A stretch of 64,000 nt of DNA from Magicicada septendecula. Its lineage: Eukaryota > Arthropoda > Insecta > Hemiptera > Cicadidae. The notes below the pieces were generated by a model that worked only from the letters and a program-made list of their open reading frames with translations, made no database searches and was not told the DNA's origin. Position numbers and translations under genes: made by a program. The stretch covers positions 148,776,574-148,840,573 of the forward strand of contig CM068369.1 in NCBI GenBank assembly GCA_034769895.1. Direction: 5' to 3'. Each line of letters starts with the position of its first letter. Position 1 is the stretch's first letter. Shown piece by piece: positions 35,665-48,223 of this stretch.

Positions 35665-36536
35665 ATAGTCAGGGGAAGACAGGTCGGAGGTTGTCTTCCC
35701 CTCGCACTAAGTCTTTTCTGTGTCCTACTATCTCCAGGCCAAGGACAGGTCCCGACTCTCCTAACATCAAGGTCCTCGCTACTGTCCCACAACAGGCTTC
35801 TATATGCCCCTTCCTGTCGCTCGAGGTAAAAAGGGGTCAGCTCAGAGCATTAGTTGACTCCGGTTCAGCCCGATCTATTATCTCATCTCGAGTATGTGCA
35901 GACCTTGAGAAGCAGGGCTTAATAAAGAGGTCGGATCGGTCGTCCGTAGTATGCTGGACTGCGTCACGGGAAATCCTGCCCATCTCCCGGGTGATTTCCT
36001 TTAAGTTCAAAATCGACGGTTTGTCTTGGGTGTGGCCTTTTCTAGTTTCTCCTGTTCTGGGAGTTGATTGTATCGTTGGTGCAGTCTTCATCGCTAAAAG
36101 TGGTCTCGTGTTGGTCATCCATGGGCACCAATGTTATTTCAAGTTTAATCGGGGAGTCGATATTCCGTTCCTTGGATACCAGGGAGCCAAAGGAGGTATC
36201 CAAGAGGTGGCTTGTCCCGATTTTGCACGAGACCATCTCACTCCGTCCCAGCAGAAGGCCTTAGACCAACTGTGTGAGGAATTTCCCTCGGTGTTATCTC
36301 CTACCTTGGGACTCACACATTTGTTGGAGTACAAAATTCGTCTTACTGACTCCAAAATAGTGAGGTCACACCCTTATAAATACGCCCCTCCGAAAATGGC
36401 AGTTCTAAGGGAGAAGGTTCAAGAGCTGTTAGAGCACGGGGTCATTGAACCTTCCAATTCTAGTTATGCAAGTCCAGCGTTTCTGGTACCCAAGCCTGGG
36501 GATAAGCACTGCATGGTGATATATTACAGAAAATAA
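35604..36536 (+). pseudogene. Protease and start of reverse transcriptase, large Gypsy element
   Basis: RALVDSGSARSIIS (around 35845) is the retropepsin active-site motif. The start of the reverse transcriptase follows: YKIRLTDSKIVRSHPYKYAP near 36330, then VIEPSNSSYASPAFLVPKPG near 36443. Frames on the opposite strand are shadows. Part of a broken fossil. Confidence 0.8.
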
Positions 36537-37620
36537 AATGCAAACATTGAAGTGGATTCGGTTCTCCTTCCGGATCTCCACTCGGCTTTTGACTGGTTTA
36601 GTGAGGCCAAGTACTTCACCGTGATTGACCTCAATGCTGCATATCACCAGATCCCTTTATCCAAGGGAAGCAGACCTTACACGGCGTTCTGTGTGCCGTG
36701 GAATTTATAGCAGTATACTCGAGTTACTATGGGTCTGGCAGTGTGCGCCCAAATCCTCACGTGTCTACTCGACCGAGTATTTCAGGATGTTAAATTTAAA
36801 TTCATTTTCAACTACTTGGATATTTTGCTAGTGTACAGCAAGACGTATGAAGAACATCTATGCCATTTAAGGGAGGTGTTGTGCAGATTGAGGAGCGCGG
36901 GCCTCACGGTTAATCCTGAGAAGGTGCGGTTCGCACAAGAGAGTATTTCATTTTTGGGGCATCTGGTCTCGCACCGGGGTGTCACAGTGGACCCTGAAAG
37001 GACACAGGGCATCCGGGACTTTCCACCTCCTAGGGATGCCAAAGGCATCGCTAGGTTTGTCGGCATGGTAAATTTTTACAGGAGGTTTATTCCGAATGCA
37101 GCAGAGATAGCTGCACCATTGAATGAATTGAGAAAGAAAGGGACCAAATTTGTGTGGGGTGAGAGACAGCAGAAGGCCTTTGAGACCTTGAAGGAAGTTA
37201 TCATCTCCCCATCTGGCTACGGATGCCAGATTTTTCACAACCGTTTATCCTGCAGACGGACGCGAGTTCGGTGGCGCTCGGGGCGGTTCTGTCCCAAGTC
37301 GTTGATGGTGCTAGGCAGCCTGTGGCTTTTATTTCCCGAACGTTGACCCAGCAAGAACAAAAGTCTTCAGTGTATGAGCTAGAGTGTTTAGCTGTGGTGT
37401 ACGCTCTAGACAAGTTCAGGCGTTTCTTGGAACATGCTGAGTTCCTGCTCGAGACCGTCAATCAGGCTCTCTCTTGGCTTCTTGCTCATCTCCGGCAACT
37501 GGGTAAAATTGGTAGATGGGTGGTCAAGATCTCATCCTTCAAGTTCAAGGTGCAACACATTAGGGGAACTCAAAATGTGGGTTGCAGATGGTTTGTCACG
37601 CATGTTTTCCCAGCCCAGTG
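36537..37620 (+). pseudogene. Reverse transcriptase core and RNase H, large Gypsy element
   Basis: Motifs in family order: the palm segment around 36620-36840, the connection 'PEKVRFAQESISFLGHLVS' near 36920, 'GMVNFYRRFIPNAAEIAAPL' near 37062, and RNase H 'LQTDASSVALGAVLSQVVDG' near 37252 with 'LECLAVVYALDKFRRFLEHA' near 37380. Broken. Confidence 0.8.
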
Positions 37621-38880
37621 AAGTCCAATCTGCGCAACCCTGTTCCGTTCTGCTAGACTTTCCGTTAGCCTTCACTGATGTGTTACCCCATCAGTTGAAT
37701 GACGAAGAGCTGGGTCCTATCATCCAGAACATAAAGGAGGGTAACTTACAGGCCCCTTACTTATTGTCCAAGGGCGTCCTGTGCTGTAGAGAGAGAAAGG
37801 GACGTGCCCCTAAGATCGTGCTGCCTAGCAAGTTAGTGCCCATGGTCTTCAGCTATTATCATAATTCCCCAGTAGGAGGCCACAAGGGAATTTCGAAGAC
37901 TATTTCCAGCATTAGGAGAAATTTCCTCTGGAAGGGGATGGATAGGGACATTGCAACGAGTGTTAAGAGTTGTCATCTATGTGGCTTGAGCAAGCCTGCC
38001 CAGAACACCAAGTTAGGGTTGTTGTCATCGGACGTGGCGAGCAGACCGATGGGGAAGTTATTCATAGACTACGTGGGACCTCTCCCGCGTAGCAAGTCAG
38101 GTAATGCTTACCTGCTTGTTTGTGTGGATGCTTTTTCGAAGTTTCCCTGGCTATTGCCCTTACGGCAGGCAACGGCTCGTTTGACCATAAGCGCGCTCCA
38201 GAATCATATTTTTCAGCATTTCGGTCTTCCGATCATCATTGTCTCTTACAATAGTCCCCACTTCTTTTCGGGTGAGTTCCAGCGGATGTGTTTCGCCAGT
38301 GGGATCAAACATGTAACCACTTCTCCTTATTACCCACAGCCGTCCCATGCGGAGAGATTCAATAGGAATCTCAGGTCCGCGCTCATTGCTTATCATGCTG
38401 AGCAACAGACCACCTGGGACCAGAATCTGAAGTGGTTACAGCTAGCCTTTAATACGGCCCTACATGATAGTCATCAGGCCGTTCCCTTTGAAATTATGTT
38501 TGGATTCTGTTTGGATTCTCGCCCGCACTCCCGTTGACTAACTTGTGGAACATTGAGGATCTTCTACCACGGGAGCCAGATAATGGAACAGCAGAGAGGT
38601 GGAAGGAGGCTCGGAAGAATTTGCTGCGAGCGCACGAGCGGGTCCGTCGGCGATATAATCAGAGACGAATTCCTAACCCTTTCAGACCGGAGACTGGGTC
38701 TACTGTCAAGGCCACCCGATCAGCTCAGCCGTGGACAAGAGAGCCGCTAAGTTATGGTATCGCTGGTCGGGGCCATTTCGTATCCTGGGGTTCGCGTCGC
38801 CGGTGACGGCGCGATTGGGCGAACCGGGAAGTGATTCCAAGGAAATCACAACACATATTTCGAAGCTGAAGCTCTGTCGG
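37621..38880 (+). pseudogene. Integrase region, large Gypsy element
   Basis: An HHCC zinc-binding module (HNSPVGGHKGISKT near 37861; CHLCGLSK near 37974) is followed by the catalytic core (FIDYVGPLPRSKSGNAYLLV near 38063; FSKFPWLLPLRQ near 38135; the ERFNRNLRSALIAYH helix near 38354). A C-terminal region follows to about 38880. The same region is present, diverged, at 51059-52256. Broken. Confidence 0.8.
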
Positions 38881-38889
38881 AAAGGGTAG

Positions 38890-39853
38890 ACGGGCTGATG
38901 TAGGGAGGGGGGCGAAAATTGGTGGTCTCCAGGTATATGGGGGATCGTGTCACTATAAATGGGTGTGCTCTGGGGGAGTGCAAGAAAATGTTAAGGTAGC
39001 GGGTAGATGTCCCCACAGTCCCAGTGGTGTTCGTCTACTTCAGGGATGCGCCCCTGCCTGCGCGAACCTTGGTTTTCTCCATTCGTCCTTATTTCTGGAG
39101 GGAGCCAGGTCCTTACCTTTAGCACCAGCTCTTGGCCTTTCAACGATCTTTGCCCTTTCCTTCTTCCCGATCTTCCTAACTTTCCCCCTTAGAAAAACAA
39201 AATAAAAAAAGAAAAGGAATATAAAATAAAAAAAAAGGAGTTAGAGAGAGGAGTGGAACGTGCAGAGTTGGTGAGGTCGGTTGTGCACTTCATTTACTCT
39301 GTATGTTTTGGCATGCCCTTGGAGCACACATGTTATTTTGTTGTAGGTTAGGTAATTAACATATTGATAGGTCGCATGGAATTTGCGTGCTATCCAGAGT
39401 TTGGAGTATCGCATCATGGAGGCCATCCTTCCCCCCCAGTCCTGGGGATGTAGGTTGTATTTGAGATAATGTGGTTATTTTGTTTTTGGTTAGACCCCCC
39501 CCCCTTCCGTGTAAATATAGGGCAGGTGGCCCTTTTAAGGTAGCACTGGTGTCTCAAGCGTGAGTGGACAAGCCTCAGGAGGTCATAACTCAGGGAGGTC
39601 CCGAACTTTTCTTTCTTCTTTTCTTCTCTGTCTCTTCTTGCTGTGCTGTGGGTTGGCCCTGATCAGGTCAGCGTGCAGTGCCAGCACACTTACACACTAC
39701 ACGTCTTCTTTCTGCTCTTTCGTTTTCCTTCTGAGCCCCTGTTCTCCTGAGAGAAAGGACTACTGTGAACACCGATGAATACCCGTGTTTTAAAAGACTA
39801 TAGGGGTTCACTGCAGGGTACTCCTGAGTTCAAGTGTGGGGCAACCAGGTGCC
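38890..39853 (+). other. 3' untranslated interior of the large Gypsy element
   Basis: About 1 kb between integrase and polypurine tract, GC-richer and C/T-rich. It shares the 'ggccctgatcaggtcagc' segment (39654) with the remnant at 52419 ('ggccctgatcaagtcagc'). Small frames here are not recognised. Confidence 0.6.
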
Positions 39854-39868
39854 CTTTTGGGGTGGGGG
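39854..39868 (+). promoter_or_regulatory. Polypurine tract
   Basis: 'ttttggggtgggggtg' immediately before the 3' LTR; the related remnant has 'ttttggggttggggtg' at 52632-52647. Its position and purine run fit the plus-strand primer site. Confidence 0.7.
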
Positions 39869-42701
39869 TGTGCCGGAGTTTGCACAATCCGGCGTTCGAG
39901 GAAATGCAAGTCCTAGCTTTTCTGATTCGGATAAGTGTCTAGTTACTAGTTGGGGAGAGCAATTTGGGTGGCAATGTTTCGACTGTGAACGCTATCTAGC
40001 GGGCGGAGTTCAGGTTTCGATTCGGAGCACATGGTAAATGTTCAGTTCCGCTCTGGCTCTCACTGCATAAATTACTTCAGCTGCCCCCCTCGGTCTAGCA
40101 GTTTTTTGGGTGTTGTCTTACTCATCCTTATGGCAGGCTAAGTGCTCAAGACTCACCGGTAAGTGCATTATAAACATATACATAATAATTGGTTGTAAGA
40201 AATTTTAAATTCAAAACTTATTCATTCTAGATGCGAATATGTAGAATGCACGTGGTGTCGATCAGATGTGTGTGAGTACGGTTAGATATTTAATTAATGT
40301 TGTTTTATTTGAATACCGCCTGTAATCGTATTAACTATTGTTCATTCAGCCTTGTATAAAGACGTAACCGAATTAAGTAATTTAGTAAAAACTGTATCTT
40401 GTTAACTATGTATGAACGCACATGGGAAACCGGAAGTGTGGATGTTCTTGGAGTAAATCATTTAATTGTAAACTTTAAGATCGCCCTAGATGAAGTACTG
40501 TGTATCCGTTAATTGTCTGTAGCTGATGGGCCTTTAAAGTATTCGTTATTTGCAAAACTTGTGATCGAATGTAACGCACGTGGCCAGTGGGCTGGAAGCA
40601 CGTCACGATATTTTGAGGCTGGTCGAAGCCGGTGTGCGTTCCTCATTACTGTGCCTGGTTATGAGTGAATGATGATCATTTAGTAACATATAAATCAAAT
40701 ACAAAATTTAAAATTTTTTATGTATTATTTTGAGTTGGTTGGGAACGCTAGTTCGGGTGTTTGGTATACATGACAAGTGTGCAAGCATTAGTGGACAGTA
40801 CATTAATCATTTCGAATATTTAGGGTTCTCGCCCAAGAATGGAGATCCGACCACAGCTTGGTGTGCTGCCACCTTCACCAGCTATGAACCACTGAAGCTT
40901 CGTCTATGACCGAGGAGGGACGACCAGCTGCCGCCAACAACGAGGAACCGCCCGCTTCGTATGAGGTGATATAAACTCTTTTTTTATTTTATCCTGGCCC
41001 GCGGAACATCCCATGTGAGGTTTTTGTGCTATAGCAGTTTAACTTTATTCAGCGACATGGTTAAATCGAGGGTGTGTCGGTAAGACAATTTCAATGTAAA
41101 TTAAACTTGATAATACAGTACAACCGCTGCAATTGTAAGCTGACCTGTGGGAGGGTACCAGAGCTGTTTTCGTATGTATTATGGGTGCAAAAGTTGTAAG
41201 GGAAAATTTGTTCTAAATTAAGGTAAATTAATATTAAGGGAATTAAGGTAATTTGTTATAAAGGTATGATTTTCTTGATTCCGAACCGGCTGGTTCGGAT
41301 GTCTTTCTTAGATTATTACTGGGATTTTACATTTTATGATTTTCCTGTATACAAGGTTTTGGAGGGGTTTGTTTTTTTTCTATTCTGTTTCCGGGTGTTA
41401 TTTTATAAATGGGTTTTCTGCTCACAAGGTAGGCACCTGTTGGTGCCATTTCATGCAGGTTTTCTACGGGTCATACTTGGTCAGGTCAGGCTTGCTCTGG
41501 TACACTCATGCAGCCGGACGAATACAGCATGTTTTATTTTATATATGCACAGATGGCTGAAATTAACATTTTCTCTTTCTTTAAGGTCTATATATTTAAT
41601 ATTTTGGAGATTATAAAATTTTACATGGAATGATATTGTACAGGCGGTACCTATATTTTTGTAACTTAGATTTTCTGGCCATCATATGCTAAACCTGTTT
41701 TTGTTAATTTTTGTTATTATCAAATCCTTATGGTTAAATAATGACTAGGTATATAATTAAATAAATGAATAATTTTTAAACATTTAACTTTCTTATGATA
41801 GATTTTTAGAAAGGTTCTGTGCATTATATAGATAAACAAGTTTCATATTTTGCCTATCATTATAGCAAGCTTTACTTATCATTATATTTTTTAATTACCA
41901 GCCATTCCAAATGTTTTCTCAATTTATAATGTATATTTGTATCTGACATGGAATTGTTACAGTTCGTAGTTAATTATGCGGGCTGCCGACATTATAACAA
42001 TGTATAAGGGGTGGTCTTGGTCGATGACATTAGTTTCCTTTTATTTAATAGATTTTGGCGGGTCAGTTAAAAGATGTTTCTATATCACGGGGCCATAAAG
42101 GAATAATATACAGGCGGGCCGTGGGGCTTTTGAGTATGATGGCATATGAGTTGTAACTGTGATTTTATGAAATTTAATTGTGATGTCAGAGGCTGTTATG
42201 TGTTCTAGAGAGGGAGTGATAAATATATACATAAAAGTAACTTTTATAATGTCGAGATTAAAACAAAAAAAAATAATTTGTTGAGTTATGATCATGATCA
42301 GTTCAGATTGAGGGGAATATATATATATATATATTTATATATATTTTTTTATATATATTTATTTATATTTATTTATTTATATTTATATATATATAAATAC
42401 ATGTATTATGTTCGACTTTTATGTTTGTTGTCAATGTGTTATAAACAGGGGCTATAAATGTATAATTATGTGATTTTGGACATTACGGGGTATTACGGGG
42501 TTTTGGAATTGTGATGCATGTAATTTCACTTAATAAATGCTGTTATTGTTGGTTACCAGAGTGTTTAATTGCAAGTCCCGTCCCACTGGACCCAGCGCAT
42601 TTTTTTTGCTTCTCTAGGCCTTCTGCCTAGTTTTAAATATCTAGTGGCCCCTCTTTAAAAAAAAAATTTATAAAGTATTAAAAAAATAAAGAAGGGTTAC
42701 A
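39869..42701 (+). repeat. 3' LTR of the large Gypsy element
   Basis: 2833 bases from TGTGCCGG to GGTTACA, followed by gttt. Contains a TA-rich tract (42318-42400), the site where the 5' copy carries its nested insertion. Unusually long for a Gypsy LTR. Confidence 0.9.
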
Positions 42702-42705
42702 GTTT

Positions 42706-44640
42706 TTATAGACAAAGAACTGTATATAGAAAAGAGAAGACAATTGTTTGTTAAACATTTAACTTGAGTGGTTGAAATTCAAATATTAGCATCCAGTTAT
42801 TAACATGGCGAGTATACTGCAAATAACTTTTATTTACACGGTTCCTTGCTTGTGAATTTAAGATTACAAGAGCCAGGTTTTCCTTTTTAAACTTCCGTTT
42901 ATAATGAGTTGCTTCCTACTTTTACACATTTTATTCCTACTTTGTAAAAACGAAACACCGAATCGTAAAAGCATTTGTGTACTTCAGGTATTTCACATTA
43001 AAGTTATTAAAAAAAAAAAAAAACTAGTTTTGCAAGTACAACATTCTTTTGTGTAACGGAGATATTACAAATCTCATTTGAATCATTGCATACGTCAACG
43101 AATAATCGGTTAAGATTTACTTGGTTCAAGAAATTTAATCTATACTGTTCCTTGATACATTCCAAGCCTCAAAATGCAATTTCAGTATTTAAACTTCTTT
43201 TTGATAAAATATTTTTACACTTAAAGATAAAAGTAATTACTTCTGAACCAATTTTATTTACACGTAAAGATTCATACGTGCTTCTAGTATACTTAATACG
43301 CTTGTACGTACAGCAGCAAATTTGAACTTTAACATTATTGTTAATAATATTTTATTGATTATTGAATATATCTATTAACTCTCTAGTTTTAATTGTATAG
43401 GGTCTTCTGTAAACAATGTTAGAATGTGTAAACATGTAATTTAAGCAAATCAATTTGTGAATTAATATCAAATTCCAAGTTCTCGCGTTATAAACGAACA
43501 AACCTAAAAATCAACTGGCACACCATGTGTTGGAATTATTACAATTTTTAAGTTAAGAGAAATCTGGAGCTGATGTTCGTCAGCGATGGCAAAAGGAATC
43601 TATATTACAGGTTCAAATGGCTTGTCACATCTTGTTTGCAGCTAGTAAAGTAATTACTCTTTACTATTATACCTAAGTAGTGGTGGATACTTACACAGTA
43701 TCGAGGGACGTTCTCACGACAGGACGAGGGAAACCCAGACAGGAATACACGTATGAGATAAAAGGAGGAATAAGGTATGTGGTGATAAAGAGACAGTGTA
43801 CGGAAAGGAATAGATTGCAAACCCATTAACACCTTGGTTGACGAGAAGAAGAAGAGAGATATTATATAAAATATGAACCCGGAGTATGTGGTTTCTATAC
43901 GGCAATGGCTCGCAGGCAGTAGCAGTCATTATAAGTCAAAAAGACAATATTTGCCTGCTTGTGAATTATTATGGAAACTATAACACACTACATAAAATTT
44001 AAGTCGATACAATAAACATTCATATTCAAATATCTAATAACCCTTAGTTTAATCGTAGTTAGTTTCTTAACTTACTGTGCCAAATAGTACCTCAGAAACA
44101 GGTACCATAAAATGTTATATTGTGTTACCATACTTGCAAAAAATCATGAATATTTTTAATTTTCTATTTGCTCCTACAAACGCGCATTGTACAAGCAGAC
44201 AAACGCGTAGAGTTTACTAACAGATTTTTCATTAAAATTATAAATTTTCCTGGTATATAACAGTAATAATTAGTATCTTAATTATTTTATTTCATCTAAA
44301 ATAATTAAGATAAATATTCAAATATTAAAATTAAGATTTCACTTTGAAATAAAACAACTTAGACTGAAATTCAAAAGCATTTTACTACAGTTAAGTAATA
44401 AGAATATGATTGCACCTAACAATACTAAATAATAGTGGTTACAAATTGTTATTAGTAATTAATATGAATCAAATAAGTAAAATTAAATGTAATTAGTAGT
44501 AAGAAGGATTAGGATGGTGTTGTGATACCAAATTGTTTACATTATGCTTCATATTTCTCAGCTGCATCCTTAAATCCTTAAAGCCAACGATTTACAGTTG
44601 CTCGTCTTCGTAGTCAAAGACTTGTGAACAACTGATTACA
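42706..44640. other. AT-rich stretch without recognisable gene
   Basis: AT-rich DNA with a poly-A run at 43009-43023. Overlapping minus-strand frames at 43605-43929 are hydrophobic but show no known domain. Confidence 0.5.
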
Positions 44641-44654
44641 AGAGCTTATAAAAT

Positions 44655-44927
44655 TTATTTAAATAGGAACCTCATCATATCCAAAGCCAACGTACTCCTG
44701 TGTAGAGGAGCAAACGATTGAAGTCTTTTTTTTTCAATGCAAAACTGTGTAAACAATCTGTCATTGATTGAATGGCTTTTGATATCCTTAATTGCTTTAA
44801 TTACGTATTGCAGTGAACGAAGCAAGTAATCACCAAAGGTTTTTTTTTCCAAATGATGAAGCAATAAATGCACAGCGAATATAATTGGCAGAGCCTTTGG
44901 AGCAGCGTCGGTAGAAACTGACATCAT
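44655..44927 (-). pseudogene. hAT (ZBED5/SCAND3-like) transposase fragment
   Basis: A 90-residue minus-strand frame. SVSTDAAPKALP resembles the 'TDGAPAM' motif that surrounds a catalytic Asp in ZBED/SCAND3-type hAT transposases. LLHHLEKK stands where the His-containing segment lies, and YVIKAIKDIKSHSINDRLF matches the following 'VVNFIKARALNSRLF' helix almost position by position. The conserved 'LLHTEVRWLSRG' block that should come next is only faintly visible. Sequence before and after is not recognised. A fragment of an old element or a domesticated gene's exon; the former is likelier. Confidence 0.55.
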
Positions 44928-45355
44928 GTTATTCAGAGGAAATATAACTTTCCGTTAGAAAACCTTTCTACTACATAAAATATTGATTCTTTTTTTCGCA
45001 TCTTATTATTATTCTTTCTGTTGTCAATATTTTAGCCAATAATAAAGCTTGACACATTTTTTTTCCTTAATGAATTAGACGTACGCCAAAATTAAAGCTT
45101 CAACTCCTGGTAGACTCAGCAGTTTGTAAAGTAGACTGGGTTGTTTCGAAAAATCAAAAGACAAGACTTGCTTCTCAATTCCAAATTTTTCCCTTGCAGG
45201 TACAAGCGTCCTCCACACTCTTCAGTTTCCACAGTGAACGGTAACTATTAACAACTACTTTGACAAACCCTACGGTAGACTACTTAGTGCAACAGAATCT
45301 TAGGATGAAAGAAGTGTATGAGAGGCGGCGAAAAAGATAGAGAGAGAGAAAAAGA

Positions 45356-45360
<5 letters not shown>

Positions 45361-45412
<52 letters not shown>
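45361..45412. repeat. (AG)26 microsatellite
   Basis: Uninterrupted AG run inside a broader purine-rich patch (45333-45480). The Ser/Leu-rich minus-strand frames across it are artefacts of the repeat. Confidence 0.95.
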
Positions 45413-45417
<5 letters not shown>

Positions 45418-45499
45418 AGAGACATAACGAGAATTAGAAAGAAATAATTGAGAGAGATAGATGGAAAGGGATAGGAAGAAAGAATGAGCAACAAAGTTT

Positions 45500-47667
45500 G
45501 TGAGAGTGGGGCGGAGAAAGACTGTAGTTTCCGAAAGCTGGTTAGAAGAGACTCTTACACTAAAGGGTCGATGGGCGAGACATACACGGAACATTGTAAT
45601 TAATAAACATAACATTTTAGATCTGTTTATTACAATACTGTTTGGTGTAATTGAATTCAAACTTGTAGTGTATCTTATACGTATTCTACTAACAGCACCA
45701 ATTTTTACGTATTCTCTACATGTTTACTGCGCCATAAATAATGTTGCTGCTACTTCAATGAAATAAAACAATATTTTTCCAGATTCCTCATTTTGTGTAC
45801 CTTAGGAGCTAAATCAAACGAGCACGCGCGCGCGCAAACACACATACACACATCTAAGAGTAATATTCTCTGTTTATCCGATTGCCCATAAATTCGTTTG
45901 ATGCCTATGGGTGACTGGAAACACGACAGCTGCAGAATTGTTCAAAACTGCAAAAAGTAAAATTCATCCTTTAGTTAGTTGTCGTCAGATATCTTTTGAT
46001 TTTTAACTGAATTCGAAAAGAGAAAGTGTTTTTTTTATTCTTATACGCTGTGTTCTTAACGAAAGTTAAATCAAATGGGATCATTCACCTCGAATGTCAA
46101 AGTCTTATGTCAGTTAACCACATATGTGTTCTTTCTACTTGCGACACTTTTGAAAAACGTATATTTTGAATTACGTGTATATAATTTGCAAATTTATTCA
46201 CACTTCTAACCGTCTACTTTATTTATATTAAATAAATTTTATTGCTTAAGACGAATGTCAATAAATTTCTACTTAAGTGTATTACCGTTAGTAACCGTTA
46301 TATTAGGGTAGTGTCTCATACGTGTGGAGTGAGTAATAATGCTAATATGTCCTCGTGTTTATACGTAGACAAATTATTTTAAACTTGTATCATGAAACTC
46401 AATATACAGCATAATGTCCTATTTATACATCTATAAAATGAAAATTATCGTTTCATACATTCCAAGAACTGTAACGATTAGGCTTAAACTACTTGCCTAT
46501 TTGCTTGTCATTAAAATCTCGCTTACCCACACCATGAACAACAGCAGAGAAATGTGTTTTGAGTATTGGTTTTACGGCGGGGAAAATAGTTTCCATGTCA
46601 TGTAGTGCGATGCCACGCGATTACCTGATTCATGTGTTCCTCAAGCCATATGGCAGGCTGCAGTGTTTACTACAATGATCAACGGTTGGTAGCCGTAGTA
46701 TGGCCAACGCACGACAGTACCGTGTATGTGAAGAAAGAACTTGAACTTAGTGAATATAAATACGGAATCGAAATGAGGGACTTAATATAAGTGATACGAA
46801 ACAATAAAACCTTAATATTAATTAGTAAATACTATTGGTTTTTACACCTTATTTTTTACTACTTTTCTTTTTATCCTTTACAAGCCGCTTAGTAGTGGTC
46901 TATTCAGGTTCTCTACTGATGCATATAAGGTTTCACACTACTGCAAATGGAGCGTAGGTCCGTCCTATCGCCGGAGAATGGTTTATTTCATAAACAATGA
47001 TATTTATCGCTTAATTTGTCTAATTTGTCAGGAAAAATTAAGCATAATACTGTGTATTTTTTCAGTAGTAGGGATATTAATTCATAAAACAAGGTAATTT
47101 CTGTGAGTATAACTTTTTCGTAACGTAGTTATACTTATTCTACTCAGGCGGTCAAAACGTGCAGGATTTGTTAAAACATTAAGATCAAATATTAAGTTAA
47201 ACGTTTTCAGAAAATTATGATAGTTTAGAGCTGATGAAATACTAATTATAGTATACAGTCTTATAGTTAATCATAATTATTTACTAGAGAGTTTGATGAA
47301 GAAGAGAATCTAAACTTAAGAAGCAATCCAAATCGGATCTAATCTAATCGGAGCTTTCCTAACAATTTTTGCAACTGTGACGGTTAACTTTTGGTCACTC
47401 CTTAGAAATGACTATATTTGGTTTTTAAACAAATGATCAAAGCAATTAGCTGTCCCTATATTTTCAAACCTGTAATGAATACGATAAATTAAATTAAGCA
47501 GACAATGTATCACATGTATGTGGTAAACTGTAGAAATTCATACACAAAGTAGATTGAAGACTGTAAAAAATTGCTGAACTGAAGTTCTCGTTTACTTCTT
47601 CTTTAAATGATGTAGCTTTGAAACTTAATTTTTACCTTGTTTATTATATTGAGTGCGGTAATTATAT
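45500..47667. other. AT-rich stretch without recognisable gene
   Basis: Includes a short 'cgcgcgcgc' patch (45826-45835) and a GC-richer piece near 46590-46720. No gene, terminal repeat or RNA recognised. Confidence 0.5.
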
Positions 47668-48219
47668 TGTTACGACGGTCTAACTGATCGTCGGATGGTA
47701 CAGTGGGAAAAAAAACAAGACACCAATGAAGTCACTAAAAAACAGCTTTAATTGTCACAATTAACAGTTTGTAATCAACAAGTTATTCAACAAGACTATA
47801 CTTGTACAATAATTTAAGTTAATCTGTTCACACGCAATAATGACAACTAACAGAGTCCCGCATAACAATCACTTTTCACTAATACACCATTTGAGACGCA
47901 CTGTGTAATCGCTCAAAGTGAACTAAACTAACTGTCGCTGAGTGCCTATATTTATACTCCGCTGATATGCCAGAATACCTGTTACTGTGGATGACGTGTT
48001 AAACAAACAGGCGCTCTCAAGAATCCACTAGAAACAGTGTCCTTGAACACATTGCGCTGACCGGTACGGTCTGGAATAGACTCGATAGGTGACGCGTAAT
48101 TGTCTTTCATCTCAAAGTAGCAGCAATATGTACGCACACACACATTACAGCTGGGATAGCCGAGATACTTGTAGAACGTTCCGTATTACGTAACACTTTT
48201 TCCGTACTACTACGTAACA
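47668..48219 (-). repeat. Solo LTR of the 12-kb Gypsy family
   Basis: On the minus strand it starts TGTTACGTAG and ends ACCGTCGTAACA; atat flanks both sides (47664-47667 and 48220-48223). It matches 12002-12574 along its length: 'aacgttctac.agt.tctcg', 'gaaagacaattacgcgtca', 'gtgttcaagg', a TATA box and the shared 3' tip 'gaccgtcgtaaca'. At 552 bases it is close to the 573-base LTR. No interior is present, the usual product of recombination between the two LTRs. A fossil. Confidence 0.85.
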
Positions 48220-48223
48220 ATAT

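Larger units (their letters stand above)
28175..42701 (+). mobile_element. Large Ty3/Gypsy LTR retrotransposon with nested insertion
   Basis: Full-length outline: a 5' LTR from TGTGCCGG (28175) to GGTTACA (33743), primer site, leader, gag, protease, reverse transcriptase, RNase H, integrase, polypurine tract, and a 3' LTR (39869-42701). The flanks match: gttt at 28171-28174 and 42702-42705. The aligned LTR parts differ at about 3% of positions by eye, so it is fairly recent. The coding region is broken (at least half a dozen breaks). The 5' LTR carries a 3.28-kb insertion (30151-33432), and the LTRs also differ by a length variant of roughly half a kb. A related remnant is at 51022. Confidence 0.9.

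Noticed and set aside
45280-45660. 126-residue minus-strand frame with long Ser-Leu repeats
   Set aside because: Translation of the (AG)n microsatellite; no sequence outside the repeat suggests coding.
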